Source of the DNA: Paramecium pentaurelia
Taxonomy: Eukaryota > Ciliophora > Oligohymenophorea > Peniculida > Parameciidae
Assembly: GCA_905183005.1 (NCBI GenBank)
Contig: CAJJDO010000029.1
Coordinates: 340,091-404,090 of the forward strand
Direction of reading: 5' to 3'
DNA length: 64,000 nucleotides
Below, piece by piece: positions 13,501 through 28,600 of the stretch. The notes under the pieces are model-generated. The model searched no databases. It was not told the origin of the DNA and was given only the letters and a program-made list of their open reading frames with translations. The position numbers were made by a program, and so were the translations under genes. The first letter of the stretch is position 1, and each line of letters begins with the position of its first letter.

Positions 13501-16500
13501 TATGGTGGAAGAAATGGAACAATTAGAAGCTGCTTTAGAGAAGTTATTTTTTTTTTCTCTTACTTGGTCAATTGGTGCAACAGGAAATAATAGATAAGGA
13601 TTTAATGACACTTTAAAAACTTTAGCCAAATTTGATAAACCAGAAGACTTCTATGAAGTTTATCTTGATATTCCAACTAATACATTTATACCATGGAATC
13701 AAATGTATCAAAATTTCAATATTGATTCTAAATTAGCTTACCATGAAATCATGATTCCAACTGCAGATTCAACTAGAAATATGTACTTATTGAAATTGCT
13801 TTTATCAAATAACAAAAATGTTCTTAATCCTGGTCTTACAGGAACAGGAAAAACACAAAATATCTTTAGTCTTCTAACCACAGGAATGGGCGAGGATTTC
13901 TTATATATAGCACTTACATTTAGTGCATAAACATCAGCCAATTAAACATAGGATACAATAGATTCAAAACTTGAAAAAAGAAGAAAAGGAGTATTTGGTC
14001 CACCTATTAGATAGAGAATGATTATTTTTGTAGATGATTTAAATATGCCAAAGAAAGAATAATATGGTGCATAACCACCATTAGAATTACTCAGATAATA
14101 TTTAGATTACAAAGGTTGGTATAATAGAAAAGAACTTTCTTTTATGAAAATTGAAGATGTTATCATTCTTGCTGCTATGGGTCCTCCTGGAGGTGGTCGT
14201 ACATTTATTAGTAATAGAGTAGTTAGACATTTTAATGTCATAGCATATAATGAACTAAGCAATAATTATATTTCAGAGATATTCACCTCTCTGATTACGT
14301 TCTTCTTAAAGAGATTTAATGAACCTATTAAAAATTGTATTCCAACTTTAGTTTCAAGTGTGCTAACATTCTATTAATAAGTTAGATCATCAATGTTGCC
14401 AACTCCTGCTAAATCTCATTATACCTTTAATTTAAGAGATATTTGGAGAGTATTTCAAGGGATAAGTTCAGCTGCTCCAAAATCAACTCCAGATGTAGTA
14501 GCATTAGTTAAGATATGGTATCATGAAAATTTAAGAGTATTTCATGATAGATTGACAACTGAAGAAGATAGACAAGAACTAAGAAATATGTTAAAGATGG
14601 GATTTACTTAATTTGGTGTCACTTCTGAATAAGTATTAGATTCAGAAAGAATAATCTTTGGAGATTTCATGTAATCAAGAGATGCAGATATTAAAGTCTA
14701 TTAATAAATCCCAGATATGCATTAACTAGTTAATAGAATGGATAATTACTAAGAAGATTATAATACTGATAACACATTTATAATAGGAGGATCCAAGAAG
14801 TAAATGAGATTAGTGATGTTTGTAGATGCAACTGAACACATATCAAGGATAGCTAGAATTATAAGATAGCCTTAAGGTAATGCATTATTACTAGGAGTTG
14901 GAGGTAGTGGTAGACAATCATTATCAAGAATGGCTACTTTTGTAACAAATTATAAACTATTTCAAATTGAAGTTATTAAAAATTATTCAATGAGAAGTTG
15001 GAGAGAAGATGTTAAGAAAGTATTAATGATAGCTGGTATTGAAAATAAACCAGTAACTTTCTTGTTTTGTGATACTTAAATAATTAATGAATAGATGTTG
15101 GAAGATTTGAATAATGTCTTAAATTCTGGTGATGTTACTGGAATATATTAAGAGAAAGATTTTGAGGATATTACTTAGGCATGTAAGTAGGAGTGTATAA
15201 AGAGATAAATACCACCAACTAGAATGAATATATTTACACAATATTTAATTAGAGTTAAGAAGAATATCCATTTAATTATTGCTATGTCACCATTAGGTAG
15301 TCAATTTACAACTAGATTAAGAATGTTTCCATCTTTAGTAAATTGTTGTACTATAGATTGGTTTACTGAATGGCCTGAAGAAGCATTAGTTGGAGTAGGA
15401 AAGGGATAATTAGCAGATTATGAATAGGAATTAGCAATAGATGGTAAAATTCCAGTTTTAGTTGAAATGTTTAAGAATCTTCATAAAAGTGTAGAGAAAT
15501 TATCTCAAAAATTCTTAGCTGAATTAAGAAGATATAATTATGTTACTCCAACTAGTTATTTAGAGTTGTTATAATTATATAGAACAATATTATCAGATAA
15601 GAGAAGAGATCTCAATCAATAAATACAACGTCTTAAAGGAGGATTGGATAAGTTGATAGCTGCAAATGATGCAGTTGAGGAAATCAAAATAACATTAAAA
15701 GATATGCAACCAAAATTAGAATAAGCTAGTATTGATACAATTAAAATGATGGAGAAATTGAAAGTAGATAAATAGGAGGCTGATGATACTTAAAGGATTG
15801 TAGCAAGAGAAGAATCAGAAGCTACTAAATAATAAGAGGAAGCTACTCAATTAGCTACATAAGCAGAAGCATCTGTTGCTGATGCAAATAGAACTTTAGA
15901 ATTGACAATTGTTGAAGTCTAAAAATTGAGAAAGGAACATTTAGTTGAAATCAAAAGTTTAGGATCTCCACCTAATGCTGTTAAAGTCACTTTAGCAGGT
16001 GTAGTTATATTGATGTAAGAATATATTAAATAAAATGGTGGTGAAATTATATTGACAATGAAAGAAGGTTAAATTGGAGGTAAAAAGGAAGAGAATTTTT
16101 TCGAAACTGCTAGAAAATATTTATTAAGTGATCCACAAAAATTATTAGATTAATTATTAAAATATGATAAGGATTCTACTAATCCTGCACATATCAAGAA
16201 GTTGGAAGAAAAAGTTATTCCTCAACCAGAATTTAATATTGATGCTGTCAAGAATTGTTCTTTTGCTACCAAGTTCTTGTATATGTGGGTGAAGGCTATG
16301 TATGATTATTATAGAGTTTATACTGAAACTAAACCACTCAGAGATCAATTAATTGCTATGAGAAAGATTGTGGAAGAAAAAACAGCTGAACTCAAGATAA
16401 AGAAGGAGGAATTAGAAAAAGTTAATGCAAAAATAAGAGAATTAGAAGAGATGTACAATCAAAAAATATTAGAGAAAGAAGATTTGTAAAATAAAATGAA

Positions 16501-19500
16501 GGAATGCGAAATCAAATTAGAAAGAGCATAAAAATTAACTGAAGGTTTATCTGAAGAAAAGGAAAGATGGGGTAGAGATATTAAATCTTTGTAAGCTAAA
16601 GTAGAATTACTGCCAGGTGATGCAATCGTAGCAGCAGGTATGGTTGCATATTCTGGTCCTTTTACTTCCCATTATAGAACATAAATGGAAGGAGATTGGG
16701 TATTAAAATTAGGAGTTGTAGGAGTAGCACATTCTGAAGGAGTCACAATGAGATAATTCCTTGGAGATGGAGTAAAAATTTAAGCATGGAATATTGCTGG
16801 ATTGCCAAAAGATGACACTTCTACTGAAAATGGAATTATTATTGATAAAAGTAGAAGATGGTGTTTAATGATTGATCCTTAAAATTAAGCTAATAAATTC
16901 ATTAAAAATATGGGAAGAGATAATGCTGAGGGTATTGATGTGGTTAAAATTTCAGATGTTAATTTAATGAGAACTCTTGAATTAGCTATTTAATTTGGTA
17001 AATGGGTTTTATTAGAAAATGTTGGTAGAGAATTAGATCCTTCTTTGGAACCTATTCTTAATTAATAATTAGTCAAATCAGGTACTTCATATACTATTAC
17101 TATTGGTGATAAATAATTAACTTATAATGAAAAATTCAAATTATATCTTACAACAACCATTCCTAATCCTCATTATTCTCCTGAAACATTTGTTAAAGTT
17201 ACTATTATCAATTTTGCAATCACTGCTAGTGGATTAGAAGAATAAATGCTTGCATAAATTGTTGCTCTTGAAAACCCTGCTTTAGAATAAAAGAAGATTG
17301 AAATTGTTAAGAAAAATGCAGCAGACAAAAAATAATTGTTAGCTATAGAAGATTCAATTCTTAAATCTCTTTCAGATTAAAAGGGAGATATCTCTGAAAT
17401 CCTATTAGATGAAACACTCATTAATAAATTATAAACCAGTAAAAGATTTGCTGCTGAAATCAACTAAAGAGTTAAAGATTCAAAAATAACAGAAGCATAA
17501 ATTGATGAAGTCAGAGAATCATATAGACCTGTAGCATTCAGATCCTCACTTTTATTCTTTTGTATTACTGATCTTGCTAATATTGATCCTATGTATTAAT
17601 ATTCTCTATAATGGTTTACTAAATTATTTGTTTTGGGAGTTGAAAATGCTTTACCATCTTCAGTTATTGAAGAAAGATTGAAGAATTTAAATGATTACTT
17701 TACTTATTCACTTTATGAAAATATTTGCAGATCATTATTTGAAAGACATAAGTTATTGTTTTCATTTATGCTTTGTATTAAAATTTTATAAGGAGCATAA
17801 ATGATGGATGATAAACAATGGAGATACCTTTTAGCAGGTCCTTAAGGAGATATTAAGATTGCTCAAAATCCAACTGCTTGGATTTCTGATAATTCATGGC
17901 CTGATATATATAGATAGATTAAAGGAGTGTCAACAATTGATGCATTCAAAGGATTTGATCAGTTTTTCATGGATAATACAGATTAATTTAAAGGAATATG
18001 GGATTCTTCATAACCATAAAAGGAATAGTTACCTGAACCATGGTAAGGACAATTGACTTAATTTGAAAAATTAATCTTCTTAAAAGCTTTAAGACCTGAT
18101 AAATTAGTGCCTGCAATTTAAGATTATATAGATTAATAATTAAATCCTAAATTTACAATTCCACCTACTTTTGATTTGGAGAAATGTTACAAAGATTCAT
18201 CACCAATGTCACCTTTAATTTTTGTATTATCAGCAGGTAGTGATCCAGTAGCAGATTTTCTTAAATTTGCTGATGAATAAAATATGGCCAAAAGATTTGA
18301 TTCAATATCTTTAGGATAAGGTCAAGGACCTAAGGCTGAGAGGATGGTTAAAGATGCTATCTAAAGAGGAGGTTGGGTACTCTTATAGAATTGTCATTTG
18401 GCTATTTCATGGATGAATGATTTAGAACGTATTTGTGAGGAATTGAATGAAAATATACATAAAGATTTTAGATTATGGCTAACATCAATGCCTTCGAATT
18501 CATTCCCAATTCCTGTATTGTAGAATTCTGTTAAAATGACAATTGAACCACCACAAGGAATTAGAGCTAATTTAATGAGAACATATAAGAATTTAGATGA
18601 TAAAGAATTGAGTGATTGTACAAAATAAGACATTTTTAAAAAGTTATTATTTGGTTTTTGTCTTTTCCATGCTATTATTTAAGATAGAAGAAAGTTTGGT
18701 GCAATAGGTTGGAATATTCCATATGAATTTACAAATGAAGATTTAACTGTTTGTAAAAGACAATTAAAAATGTTATTAGATGAGTATGATAAAGTGCCAT
18801 ATAAAGTAATTCAATATTTAGGAGCTGAAATTAATTATGGTGGTAGAGTTACTGATGATAAAGATGTTAGATTAATAAAGACAATTATTAAAAAATATAT
18901 TTGTCATGAAGCTTTAAGAGATGGATATAAGTTTTCAGAATCAGGTATTTATGTTTCTTTAGCTTCAACCAATTAAGAAGGATATCTCAATTATATAGAT
19001 TAACTTCCTTTAAATCCTGATCCAGAAGCATTCGGAATGCATGAAAATGCTGAAATTACTAATTCATAAAATACAACTAGAATTTTATTAGAAACTGTAC
19101 TCTCCATTTAACCAAGACAATCATCAGGTACTGGAAAATCAAGGGAAGAAACTATTGAAGAAATTGCTACTTTTGTTTAAAGTCGTACACCTGAAGTTTT
19201 GCCATTTGATGATATTTTTAAGAAATATCCTACTTCCTATGAAGAATCAATGAATACTGTTTTAGTCTAAGAAGTTATTAGATATAATAGGTTATTGGCA
19301 GCAATGAAAGAATCCTTGATTAATGTTAAAAAAGCACTTAAAGGTCAGATTGTAATGTCTGATGAACTTGAAAGTCTTGCAAATTCACTTTTCGATAATT
19401 AGGTTCCTCTTATGTGGGCTGATAAAGGATTTCTCTCTTTAAAACCTCTTTCTAGTTGGACAAATGATCTCTCAGCAAGAATTAATTTCCTTTAATCTTG

Positions 19501-20047
19501 GATAGACAATGGAACTCCCAAAGTCTTTTGGATAAGTGGTAAATTATTTAATTTTACATTTAAGGTTTCTTCTTCCCTTAAGCATTTCTCACAGGATCAT
19601 TATAGAACTATGCTAGAAGACATGTTATTGCAATAGATAAACTGAATTATGAATTTAAGATACTTGATACTCTTTCACCATAAGATATAGAAGAGAAACC
19701 AGAAGATGGATGTTATATTTTCGGTATCTCATTGGAGGGAATAAGATGGGATTACAAAAAACATTATATAACTCATCCTAGACAAAAAGAATTATATTCT
19801 GAATTACCATTAGTTTGGTTATTACCTTGTATTGAAAAGGAGTATCCAAAAGATCTAGTTATTTATTAATGTCCACTTTATAAAGTTGTTTCAAGGTAAT
19901 TAAAATACTTATTATTTAAGAGCTGGAACATTAAGTACAACTGGACATTCAACTAACTTTGTCACTTTTCTTGAACTACCATCCAAAGATTCTGAAGAGT
20001 AATGGATAAGAGCTGGTGCTGCTGCATTTTTATCATTAAGATATTGA
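7529..20047 (+). CDS. Axonemal inner-arm-type dynein heavy chain
   Basis: Motor ATPase of ciliary dynein arms. ATG at 7529, TGA at 20045-20047. Five introns (7619-7641, 7766-7790, 7931-7957, 19539-19564, 19896-19920; 23-27 nt) leave 4131 codons, a size typical of single-headed DNAH3/7/12-type chains. AAA1 has GPAGTGKTE (from 11993) and CFDEFNRI. AAA2 has GPTGGGKTST (about 12836). AAA3 has GLTGTGKTQ (about 13832). AAA4 has GVGGSGRQS (about 14894), with Arg for Lys as is usual in axonemal chains. Stalk coiled coils flank the microtubule-binding domain (LRKEHLVEIKSLGSPP, about 15920-16200). The C terminus has SGFFFPQAFLTGS and GTLSTTGHSTNF. All but one of the introns lie near the ends of the gene. 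The N-terminal tail (TNPQVQWLPLELFDD) also fits inner-arm chains. Exact paralogue not assigned. Confidence 0.97.
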
Positions 20048-20577
20048 ATAATATATAAACAAATATCATTTTATAAAATTTATTCTATTTTAATTATTTT
20101 TATATAAATTTAATTAAATAATATATATATATTATTATTTATGATCATAAATATAATATATTATTAAATAATCAATAAATATAAATTATATATTCTAGTC
20201 ATTCATTTTGTGCAGAACTGACTTTGATTTATCTTAATATATATATCCATAATATTATTGATTGCAACAACATTATTTTCAATTTTTAAAGAGAAAATAA
20301 TTAAAAATGAAATTTGTTGTATATAATCAAAATAATATTATATTAATATATTAACATTAGTATTTTCTTTATTTCATTAATTTTTCAATCATATCTCTAT
20401 TCCATTATAAGAATCAATATCTAATATAATCTAAATTAATTTATATTGATTTTATTATATTATTTTAAAGGATTTTATAATCTTTGTAGAAATATATCAT
20501 TACTATTTCTATTTTCTATCCTTTTTTAATCAAAAATTGTCTGCCAAATTAAAAAATAATTTAAATTGAAATATAAA
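20048..20577. other. AT-rich convergent intergenic region
   Basis: Spacer between the dynein stop and the stop of the minus-strand gene that ends at 20578. It should hold both 3' ends. No coding-like frame or structured element was seen. Confidence 0.4.
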
Positions 20578-21264
20578 TCATTAACTAATGGACTTCTACA
20601 ATTAGATTAATGCATCATTAAAATATTCATCTTAATGAATTATGTATTTCATTATCTTCTTTTATGCTTCAAACATTTAGTCTAATTATTTTTATCTATT
20701 TTAAATCAAACAATCATTATTAACTTTTCTTAATTATAAATTAATTGGAGAAACTTGTCTTCTCACTGTTTGTCTGCTTGTTAAACTTTAGAGCTATTTA
20801 TTCAACTAGATTAATCTCAATTATTTTTCATTTCCTAATGACAATTTTGGAATGTGGAACCTTATTTATTCTTTTTATTAGCATTCATCTTTTAAAGCTC
20901 TTAAAGATAAATTTGATATTTATTTATTTTTTTCGTTAATGTTTTCCTAACTGCTCCAACAGTAATTATTTTTCTTATTAAAAATTATTCTTCTTTATTT
21001 TTAAGAGATCTCAGTGCTCATTCTCTCTGTTTAAGGTTATTACAGGGAATTCATTACTTATTTATTACAATTTGTGCTTACTCTTTTTTTGGGTATGTAA
21101 TAAAATTTTTGGTTTATCTATTCCTCTTAACATTTAATCATAGCTTTTTAACATAATTTCTACATTAGATTTATATGAAACTTTGAATTTTATTGCTGAT
21201 TTAATTCTTAGTTCATAATTTTATTAATATTGATCTAAATTTAACAAAATATGCTACTTTTCAT
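20578..21264 (-). CDS. Hypothetical basic, Gln/Lys-rich protein
   Basis: Single uninterrupted frame of 229 codons on the minus strand, ATG at 21262-21264 and TGA at 20578-20580, with no intron needed. Composition is clearly protein-like: basic and Gln-rich, with segments such as NLSLRALKDECQQKEQ, RFHIPKLSLGNEKQLRL and SLTSRQTVRRQVSPI, and a helical C terminus (MFEAQKKIMKYIIHQDEYF). No domain is recognised. It is transcribed away from the next gene, whose ATG is only 104 bp distant. Confidence 0.6.
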
Positions 21265-21367
21265 TAGTATTTTACAATTATTAAAGTCTATATTAATAGT
21301 TTATGAGGTTATCAACAGACTTTTCACAATTACAACATTATTTATAAAATTTTAGGATAATAATATA
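21265..21367. promoter_or_regulatory. Short divergent promoter region
   Basis: Only 103 bp separate two divergently starting genes (ATG at 21264 on minus, ATG at 21368 on plus), so both promoters must lie here or overlap the coding ends. The stretch is AT-rich; no specific motif can be claimed. Confidence 0.4.
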
Positions 21368-21937
21368 ATGTAATAATTACATATAAATCTAAAAAGTGCA
21401 TCATACTAAAACTTATAAAGAATTAAATCTCTTGATTTACTTAGCCCAGTATCATAAAGAGTTTTAGAATAAGTTCGTATTCAAGAATTAAAAAATATTA
21501 GAACAACAAAAAAAAAATTCAATTCACAATTAAAAGAAGTTTTACATTTAGACACTAATAAAAAAGATCTCAAAACTCATTTACCAAGCATAAGCTAAAT
21601 TCCTAATTAAGATCAAGAGATTACTAATAAGATATCTAAAATTAAACTGAAGATTGTACCCAGAGAAGAAAACGAGTCAAAACTTAATTTGTAGAAATTT
21701 AAATTTAATGATCGAAATACTATTAAACCAAATAAAGTATGCATCAAAAAAAAGGAAATAGATAATCAGTAAAAGAGAAGTTAAAGCTTTAATAATAAAA
21801 TACATATTAATAAAGTTTAATATTAATTTATGGAATAATTAAAAAGTCTCTCAACAACAATCTTATATCATCTATCATAATAAACAAATTAATTAGATCG
21901 TTAATTTGATTAATTGGAAAATTAATTATCATTTTGA
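21368..21937 (+). CDS. Hypothetical basic coiled-coil protein
   Basis: 190 codons without intron, ATG at 21368, TGA at 21935-21937. The translation is Lys/Gln/Ser-rich and mostly predicted helical or disordered. Segments: RIKSLDLLSPVSQRVLEQV, then DRNTIKPNKVCIKKKEID, and a C-terminal run with leucines (MEQLKSLSTTILYHLSQQ). No family recognised. The divergent neighbour has similar composition, so the two could belong to the same process, but nothing in the sequence proves it. Confidence 0.55.
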
Positions 21938-22063
21938 TAAATTTATGTACATAATATCATTTGTTTTAATACGTTTCTTGTCAATATCATATATGAATCA
22001 TATATATAATCAAAGTTATAATTATTGATTATTATTTTCTAATTTAAAATAAATAAGAAATAA

Positions 22064-22303
22064 ATGAAATTACAATTTTTTATTTTTGTCCATTACATTT
22101 TCTACATAAGTAATCAAATAAAACAAGTACATTTGTAAGGCTCACCTAAAGAAAAATAAATTTGTTTAAATTATAATAAGGAAAAATTTAATAACAGTGA
22201 TTTTAATGTTATCCAATATAATTCTATTTTATTGAGTATTACATTGATTAACCATATTTCAAATTATAAATACTCTTTTAAATTCTTTAATTAAAAGATA
22301 TGA
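22064..22303 (+). CDS. Possible small secreted or membrane protein (weak)
   Basis: 80-codon frame, ATG at 22064, TGA at 22301-22303. The start MKLQFFIFVHYIFYIS looks like a signal peptide. An alternative splice of 30 nt (gtaatc...gtaag) would also keep frame. A second open frame continues to about 22475, so the true gene may be longer with an unresolved intron. In DNA this AT-rich, such a frame can occur by chance. The rest of 21938-22873 is AT-rich spacer in which nothing else was recognised. Confidence 0.3.
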
Positions 22304-22873
22304 TTTATTTAATTAAATAAATAAATAAGTATCTAATAAAATTAAAGCTTAAGAGTATTGTTTTAATGATGAATAATCTTAAAATAAATCAGATTATATA
22401 TTGGTTTAATTAATTCAAATAAATTAAAAAGATAAACATATAAACTTTATTATAATTAGTTAAAATTTATGAAAGATTATTTTTTGAATCAAAAAATATT
22501 GTGATTAGTTTTTCTTTTATTAATATTTTAGATTTATTTTTTAATAAAAAATAACTTATCTTATAACAATTAATCCTTTGAAATTTAAATTAAACTATAG
22601 ATTTAATCCTAGAATAAATTTTTTAATTTTATTTTATAGAATCACTCAATAAATGAGTAACAATTTTTAAATATAAGTGGTCAAAATGTAAAAATATCAC
22701 ATTTATTTCAAGTAGTCAAATAAAGATAGCTTATTTATAAAGTATTTACATTAATCATAATTATATCATTTAATTTTAGCAATAATGAACTTTTGATAAT
22801 TAATCTTTAATTATTTTTGAGAAAAAAATCAAATAATTCTTAATATTTAATCATAATAATTTTAATAAAATTA

Positions 22874-23895
22874 ATGGAATTGGAAGGACTCTATACAAAT
22901 ACAAATTCTTGGCAATATATTTAATAATTTGCAGAATCTTCTCAGAAATATTTACTTGATTCTATTTATTTGATTTATATTTTAATAGGAGTAACATCAT
23001 TATTTGTTGGGATTTAAATTGGGTATTTTGATTTTTTAAATATTTAGAAAATCAGATGTATTAATTTCCAAGAAATAAAGATAGAAAATAGAGTAATATA
23101 AGAACTTGAGAGAATAAAAGGAAAAATCTAAAGAATATTTGTTAAAAGAATAATAAAAGTTAAGCAGATTTTCTATTATATTTTATTTCCTAATAGTTAT
23201 AGCCAACATAAGCATAAACTATATTGAAATACAAATAGTAAGATTCGAAATTCAGATTGCCATTAGTATTGGTTTAATTCTTCTTACAGAAGGATATAAA
23301 AAATATGAAAAATATAGATTAAGCTCAATTAAACATAATTTAGAGTAAACTGCAAAAGAAACAAAGCAAATAATTCTAGATATTCAAAAAGTAATTATTT
23401 AATATATTATTAAAGAATTTAGGAGATGACATACTAACACTAATAAAAAATTAATTTAGTCTTCAACAAGGTGATTATATAAAATAAAAGATTGCTGCTA
23501 CAGAGGTTTAATTGTAAAGTCAATTTGAATAAAAGTATAAAGATTAGATTGAGGAATTAAAGAAAAAAATTAGAACCCTAGAAGATAAGGAATTTTAATA
23601 AAAGCAAGAACTTCATAATTTTAAAAGAAATACTTAAAGTCATAAAACAGAGCCTATTTTAAAATAAAATCAGAATCTAAATGATGATGGCATTTCACTT
23701 TTAAAGAAATAGATTGTACATTTATAAAAAGAAGGGTAAATATAAAAGGATATGATTTCAAAAGTGATCAATTTTGAATGGTGTTAAGATTGTATAGCAA
23801 TGAAAGTACATTGCATAGAAGCATATTTTTAATAAGCTAAAACTATAGGTGATGAATATTAATAGAAATTGGAATAATTAGAGAAGGATAATTGA
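22874..23895 (+). CDS. Membrane-anchored coiled-coil protein, unknown function
   Basis: Two introns (28 nt, gtaata...aaaag, and 25 nt, gtaatt...taaag) leave 323 codons; ATG at 22874, TGA at 23893-23895. The N-terminal third has a hydrophobic segment (DSIYLIYILIGVTSLFVGI), then a hydrophobic pair (FSIIFYFLIVIANISI, and IAISIGLILL). After residue about 150 the protein is charged coiled coil (for example QFEQKYKDQIEELKKKIRTL) up to the end, so it resembles a membrane anchor with a long helical tail. It lies 54 bp upstream of the FG-repeat protein in the same orientation. No family recognised; nuclear-envelope or organelle tethering is only a guess from this neighbour. Confidence 0.6.
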
Positions 23896-23949
23896 TAATT
23901 AGTATTCAATCAAATATTTTAAAATCATTAAATTATTATATTTATATAA

Positions 23950-25566
<1,617 letters not shown>

Positions 25567-25635
25567 TTTTGATATAGTTTATAAAATTATAGTTGAGTTC
25601 TATGATAAATTCTAACAAGCATTTATTATAAAATT

Positions 25636-28600
25636 ATGAGTGATTAAGGTATTTTAAATTTCAGCTTAACTAGAAGTTCAAAATGAAGTGCCAACATAAA
25701 TTTAGCCTTAAGAGAACTAAAGAAGACTCATGCATCTTTCAAGTTTGGTTAATTAAGTATTAAGTTCATAATATAAAAATAGTTGATTGGTCAAGGTAAA
25801 GATGATCCTGAAGATTTAGTTGAATTCAGTGTACATGGAAAACTATTAGCTGTATGTAGATGTTTATTATCCTTAGTATACAAGAAGATCATTGAATTTA
25901 TTTGAAGCTGAGAACAAAATTAGATTATGGGCAATATGGATGATTGAGTGGATGTATATTTAAGTTTAATTTCACATAGCTGGTTTGATAGATTCATCAT
26001 TACAGTCATATTATTAAATTCAATTTTATTAGCCACATAAGATTATAGTTGGAGAGAGACTAATTAAGAAGCACCTAGTACTTGGACAGACAGTTTCGAA
26101 TATTTATTTACTGCAATATTTATTATAGAGTTCCTATTGAAAATGATAGCAATGGGATTCTTCCTTGATAAACAAACATACTTAAGAGATGGGTGGAATT
26201 TTATCGATTTTATCGTTGTAATAACAGGAATAATATCACTTTTCATTTCTGCTAGAGTATCAGCTATTAGAATTGTAAGAATAATGAGACCACTAAGATC
26301 TATAAATTCATTGAAAGAGATGAAAGTTCTTATCATAACATTATTAGATTCCTTGCCTGCTTTGGTTAATGTGGTTATTTTTTTACTATTTATAATAATC
26401 CTCTTTGGAATATTGGGATTACAAATATTTATGGGAGCTTTAGAAAATAGATGCAGAATGACAGAATATCCTGTAGGGGATGTTTGGAAAGTCTCAAATT
26501 ATACAAAATTATGTTAGGATTCTTCAAACTGTCCTGAAGGAACATATTGTGGAAATCCAAATACTTATAATCTGCCTTAACAAGAATCTGATGATGCGAC
26601 CTTTAATTATGGGTATACAAATTTCAATAATATTATTTGGGCTACATTTACTATTTTTTAAGCTTTAACAACAGAAGGTTGGACAAAGTTGATTTTTATT
26701 TATTAGGAAGCATTTTCTACAGTTATAGTTTATATTTACTTCTTATTACTTATTTTTTTAGGATCTTTCTTTGTTGTAAACTTAATATTAGCTGTTATTA
26801 ATGAAAGTTTTATAGATGTTTAAATGAGAGCCAGTGTTAAAAATTCTTAAGCATCTGGTACATCTTTTCTATAGGAAGAATAAGATGAAGAGATAGAATA
26901 AAATGAAGAAGGAGAAGGAGAACAATAGGTTGCTTTGACTAGTAATATCAATAATGAAGATTAGACATAAAATAATTAATTAGATCATGAATAATAATTA
27001 AGAGAACCAATTACTTAAAATATTAATGAAACTAATACCTTAAAAAATTAAGAGAATCAAAATAATGGTGAATAATAATAAATATCTAAGAGCAATACTA
27101 TAGAATAAATTCAATAATCAGCTAGATCTTAAAAAAAATAAAGAAGTTTAAAATTAAAATAATCTAAGTTTAAGTAATTTCAATTACTTTTAATTGTCAT
27201 TATAGAAACAAAGTAATTTTATTGAATAATAATATAGGTATTTTTTGGCTTTTATCACTTCAATTATTATATTAAATACAATTACTTTGTCTTTAGACAG
27301 ATATCCTATATCTAAAACTGAAAGTGATATTTTAGATATAGCTAATTAGATATTCACAGTAATTTTTACAATTGAAATGATTTTGAAACTACTAGCATTT
27401 GATACAAATTATTTAAAGGATTCAATGAATATCTTTGATGCTGTTATAGTTATTTTATCATTAATAGAATGGATTCTTAGTAGTGCAGGCAATGATTCAA
27501 GTGGAGGAAGTTTTTCAGCTATTTAAGCTTTTAGAACTTTAAGATTATTTAGATTATTTAAATTAGCACGTACATGGAGTAGTTTTAGAAAATTGTTATC
27601 AGCTATTGCAGCTACAATTGGTGGTATTGCTTATTTTATTATTTTGTTATTATTGTTTATGTCTGTTGCAGCTCTTTTGGGGATGGAATTATTTGCTTAT
27701 AAAACACCATATAGATACAATTTTAATAATTATTTGACTTCAATGTTAGTAGTATTTATGCTTTTAACTAATGAATCTTGGAATACAATTGCTTATACAT
27801 TTATGTATGATTTAGAATCTATATATCCAGTCATTTATTTTGTAATAGTAATTATATTTGGAAATTTTATACTACTAAAATTATTCATAGCTATTTTGAT
27901 AAATAATTTTCATTAAGCAAATATAGATTAAAATTAATCTATAGAAGATAATCGTAATCTTTTTTCAAGCAGACATGATTAGTCTATGGCAGAAAATCAT
28001 TAAAGTATAAAAATAAATCAAGTGTCACCAGAATAAATTTAACAATCATTTTAAGTAATTAAATCTGCATCTAACTAATAAACAAATTATAATTCAGCTA
28101 TGAGATTCAAAAATTTATCATAATAATTTATGGCATCTACAATTATTTTAAATAATACTATGAATCAATCATTGCTTGAAGGTGTTTCTTTATATATATT
28201 TCCACCTTAAAGTAAAATAAGACTTAAGATTAATAAATTAATTAATTAAAAGTATTTTGAATTCTTTATTCTAACAATTATAATTATCTCAAGTATTTTG
28301 TTAGCTTTAGATGATCCACTCTCATCATCTAATAATGTAACACTTAATGTAATTGATGAAATAATTACAGCTTTATTTATTTGTGAAGCCTTATTAAAAA
28401 TAATTAGTAAAGGATTTATAATTAATGGACCTGATAGTTACATAAGATCTCCAGGTAATATATTAGATCTTGTAGTTATAATCTTTTCATCTTTAGCATT
28501 TGATCAAAGTTAAGCATAAACATTTTCAAAGATTAAGATATTAAGAGTTATTAGAGTATTAAGGCCTCTTCGTTTGATAGTAAGAAATGAGGATTTAAAA